DNA of 6,556 bases. It comes from Planctomycetota bacterium. GTDB taxonomy: Bacteria > Planctomycetota > Phycisphaerae > WQYP01. The stretch is taken from NCBI GenBank assembly GCA_021798635.1, contig JAJZGH010000260.1:1-6556 (forward strand), written 5' to 3'. Under the pieces are notes generated by a model. That model was not told where the DNA came from. It searched no databases and worked only from the letters and a program-made list of their open reading frames with translations. Both the position numbers and the translations under genes were made by a program. Below, piece by piece: positions 5,972 to 6,556 of this stretch (within the stretch, counting starts at the first letter, position 1; each line of letters begins with the position of its first letter).

Positions 5972-6556
5972 TTAATCTCCACCGGCCGGCCCATCACCGG
6001 CATCGCCGGCAATGTAATGTGTCAGCGGCTGATCTTGCGATTTAGCCAAGTGCCGGAGATACGCCATGACTTGTCGATAAGAGGCGTTGCCTTTTACCGC
6101 GATCCATTCCTGCCGCATCTGTTCCGGGCCGGGAACTTTCATCAGTTCTGTGGGCGCAAATCGGGTATGAACCATTTTTTCGGCCGCTGCACCGTGCGCT
6201 TTAAGCCAACGGGGCGAAAGCCAATGACCAGCTTTCCCCGCTTTACGCCGCAGTTGTTCACCCTGCCACAGCCGTCCGGGATTATATTTTCGGGCAACGC
6301 GAATGCTGCGTACATGATACGCCGCGAAGTTCGGGTGCCGCGTCCAGATGCCAGAGAGTATCCGGGCGTTGGCATCCCACTGGGACATGGGCGGTACATC
6401 TGTGATGGCTTCAATGGTGCGCATGAGATTTACCTGGGAATAGCGGTGCGTAATGAGCGTGCCGGGTTTTATCCATGGGCTGACAATGACAGCAAATGAC
6501 CGATGGGCATCAATATGATCCGCCCCGGATTGCGCATCATCTTCGGTAATAAATAT
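5972..6556 (-). CDS. Phosphoesterase / alkaline-phosphatase-superfamily protein, C-terminal 194 residues
   Basis: The frame is open to the right edge, so the gene starts beyond the window; the ATG at 6424 is internal. Counting from the edge, residues 2-19 read F-I-TEDDAQSGADHIDAHR, the metal-site end of the phosphoesterase (phospholipase C/acid phosphatase-like) group, with Asp and His ligands in TEDD and DHIDAH. Then come a strand with SPW (26-28), RYS...MRTIE (38-49) and PPMSQWDA (55-62), all typical of the close of this fold. The last ~110 residues form a basic helical tail, ending in a glycine-rich GDAGDGPAGGD. The protein should hydrolyse a phosphate ester; mono- or diester cannot be told. 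The metal and nucleophile residues of the N-terminal half are not visible. It is followed by the MFS gene after 3 bp, so the two are co-translated. Confidence 0.85.
   Translation of the reverse strand: MFITEDDAQSGADHIDAHRSFAVIVSPWIKPGTLITHRYSQVNLMRTIEAITDVPPMSQWDANARILSGIWTRHPNFAAYHVRSIRVARKYNPGRLWQGEQLRRKAGKAGHWLSPRWLKAHGAAAEKMVHTRFAPTELMKVPGPEQMRQEWIAVKGNASYRQVMAYLRHLAKSQDQPLTHYIAGDAGDGPAGGD
5977..5980 (-). promoter_or_regulatory. Ribosome binding site for the GTG-started MFS gene
   Basis: GGAG (within GGTGGAG) sits eight bases before the GTG at 5968, inside the last codons of the phosphoesterase gene. It favours GTG over the downstream ATGs and indicates coupled translation. An ATG at 5972-5970 also overlaps the upstream stop (TAATG) but opens a short unrelated frame. 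Confidence 0.65.

Noticed and set aside
6142..6414. Open frame of 90 codons on the minus strand
   Set aside because: It overlaps the phosphoesterase in another frame. The phosphoesterase frame carries the conserved TEDD, DHIDAH and PPMSQ motifs.
5972..6424. A separate 150-residue gene starting at the ATG at 6424
   Set aside because: The frame continues without a stop to the window edge and the upstream part carries the phosphoesterase metal-site motif, so this ATG is internal.
5804..6499. Open frame of 231 codons on the plus strand
   Set aside because: It is antisense to the phosphoesterase and MFS genes, which have clear family motifs. Its own protein shows none.

Overview
This 6.6 kb window is a bacterial chromosomal segment of moderate-to-high GC. 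It carries genes for breaking down an alpha-mannose-containing polysaccharide, together with phosphate-related functions. The gene content is an exo-alpha-mannosidase of the GH125 type with a twin-arginine leader, an endo-alpha-1,6-mannanase of the GH76 type, a GH36-like hydrolase, a phosphoesterase and an MFS porter. The look of the proteins suggests a Planctomycetota-like (perhaps Phycisphaerae) or similar free-living polysaccharide degrader. This taxonomic guess rests on protein appearance only. No rRNA, tRNA or marker gene is present to settle it.

Layout, left to right. (1) Positions 3-1031, plus strand: the C-terminal part of a GH36/raffinose-synthase-like glycoside hydrolase, cut by the left edge. 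(2) Positions 1032-1554: a 523-bp gap between two convergent genes. It is full of hairpins and holds a repeat family: two tandem direct copies about 87% identical and a third, diverged inverted copy. The hairpin stems vary while the loop and flanks are conserved, and one base pair has changed on both sides (A-T to C-G). (3) Positions 1555-2976 and 2987-4210, minus strand: a tight two-gene unit, GH76 then GH125 in transcription order. The ribosome binding site of GH125 overlaps the GH76 stop codon. (4) Positions 4211-4564: a 354-bp gap with a possible promoter, a near-palindrome and a doubtful 60-codon ORF. (5) Positions 4565-5968 and 5972-6556, minus strand: a phosphoesterase (its N-terminus lies beyond the right edge) followed 3 bp later by a GTG-started MFS transporter.

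How they may work together: GH76 would cut alpha-1,6-mannan internally and GH125 would trim alpha-1,6-mannose from the non-reducing ends of the products, both outside the cytoplasm. The MFS protein carries a set of residues resembling phosphate:H+ symporters (PHS type) and is coupled to a phosphoesterase. A simple reading is that this pair releases and imports phosphate, possibly from a phosphorylated glycan such as phosphomannan. That link is inference. No SusC/SusD pair, regulator, integrase or transposase is visible in the window.
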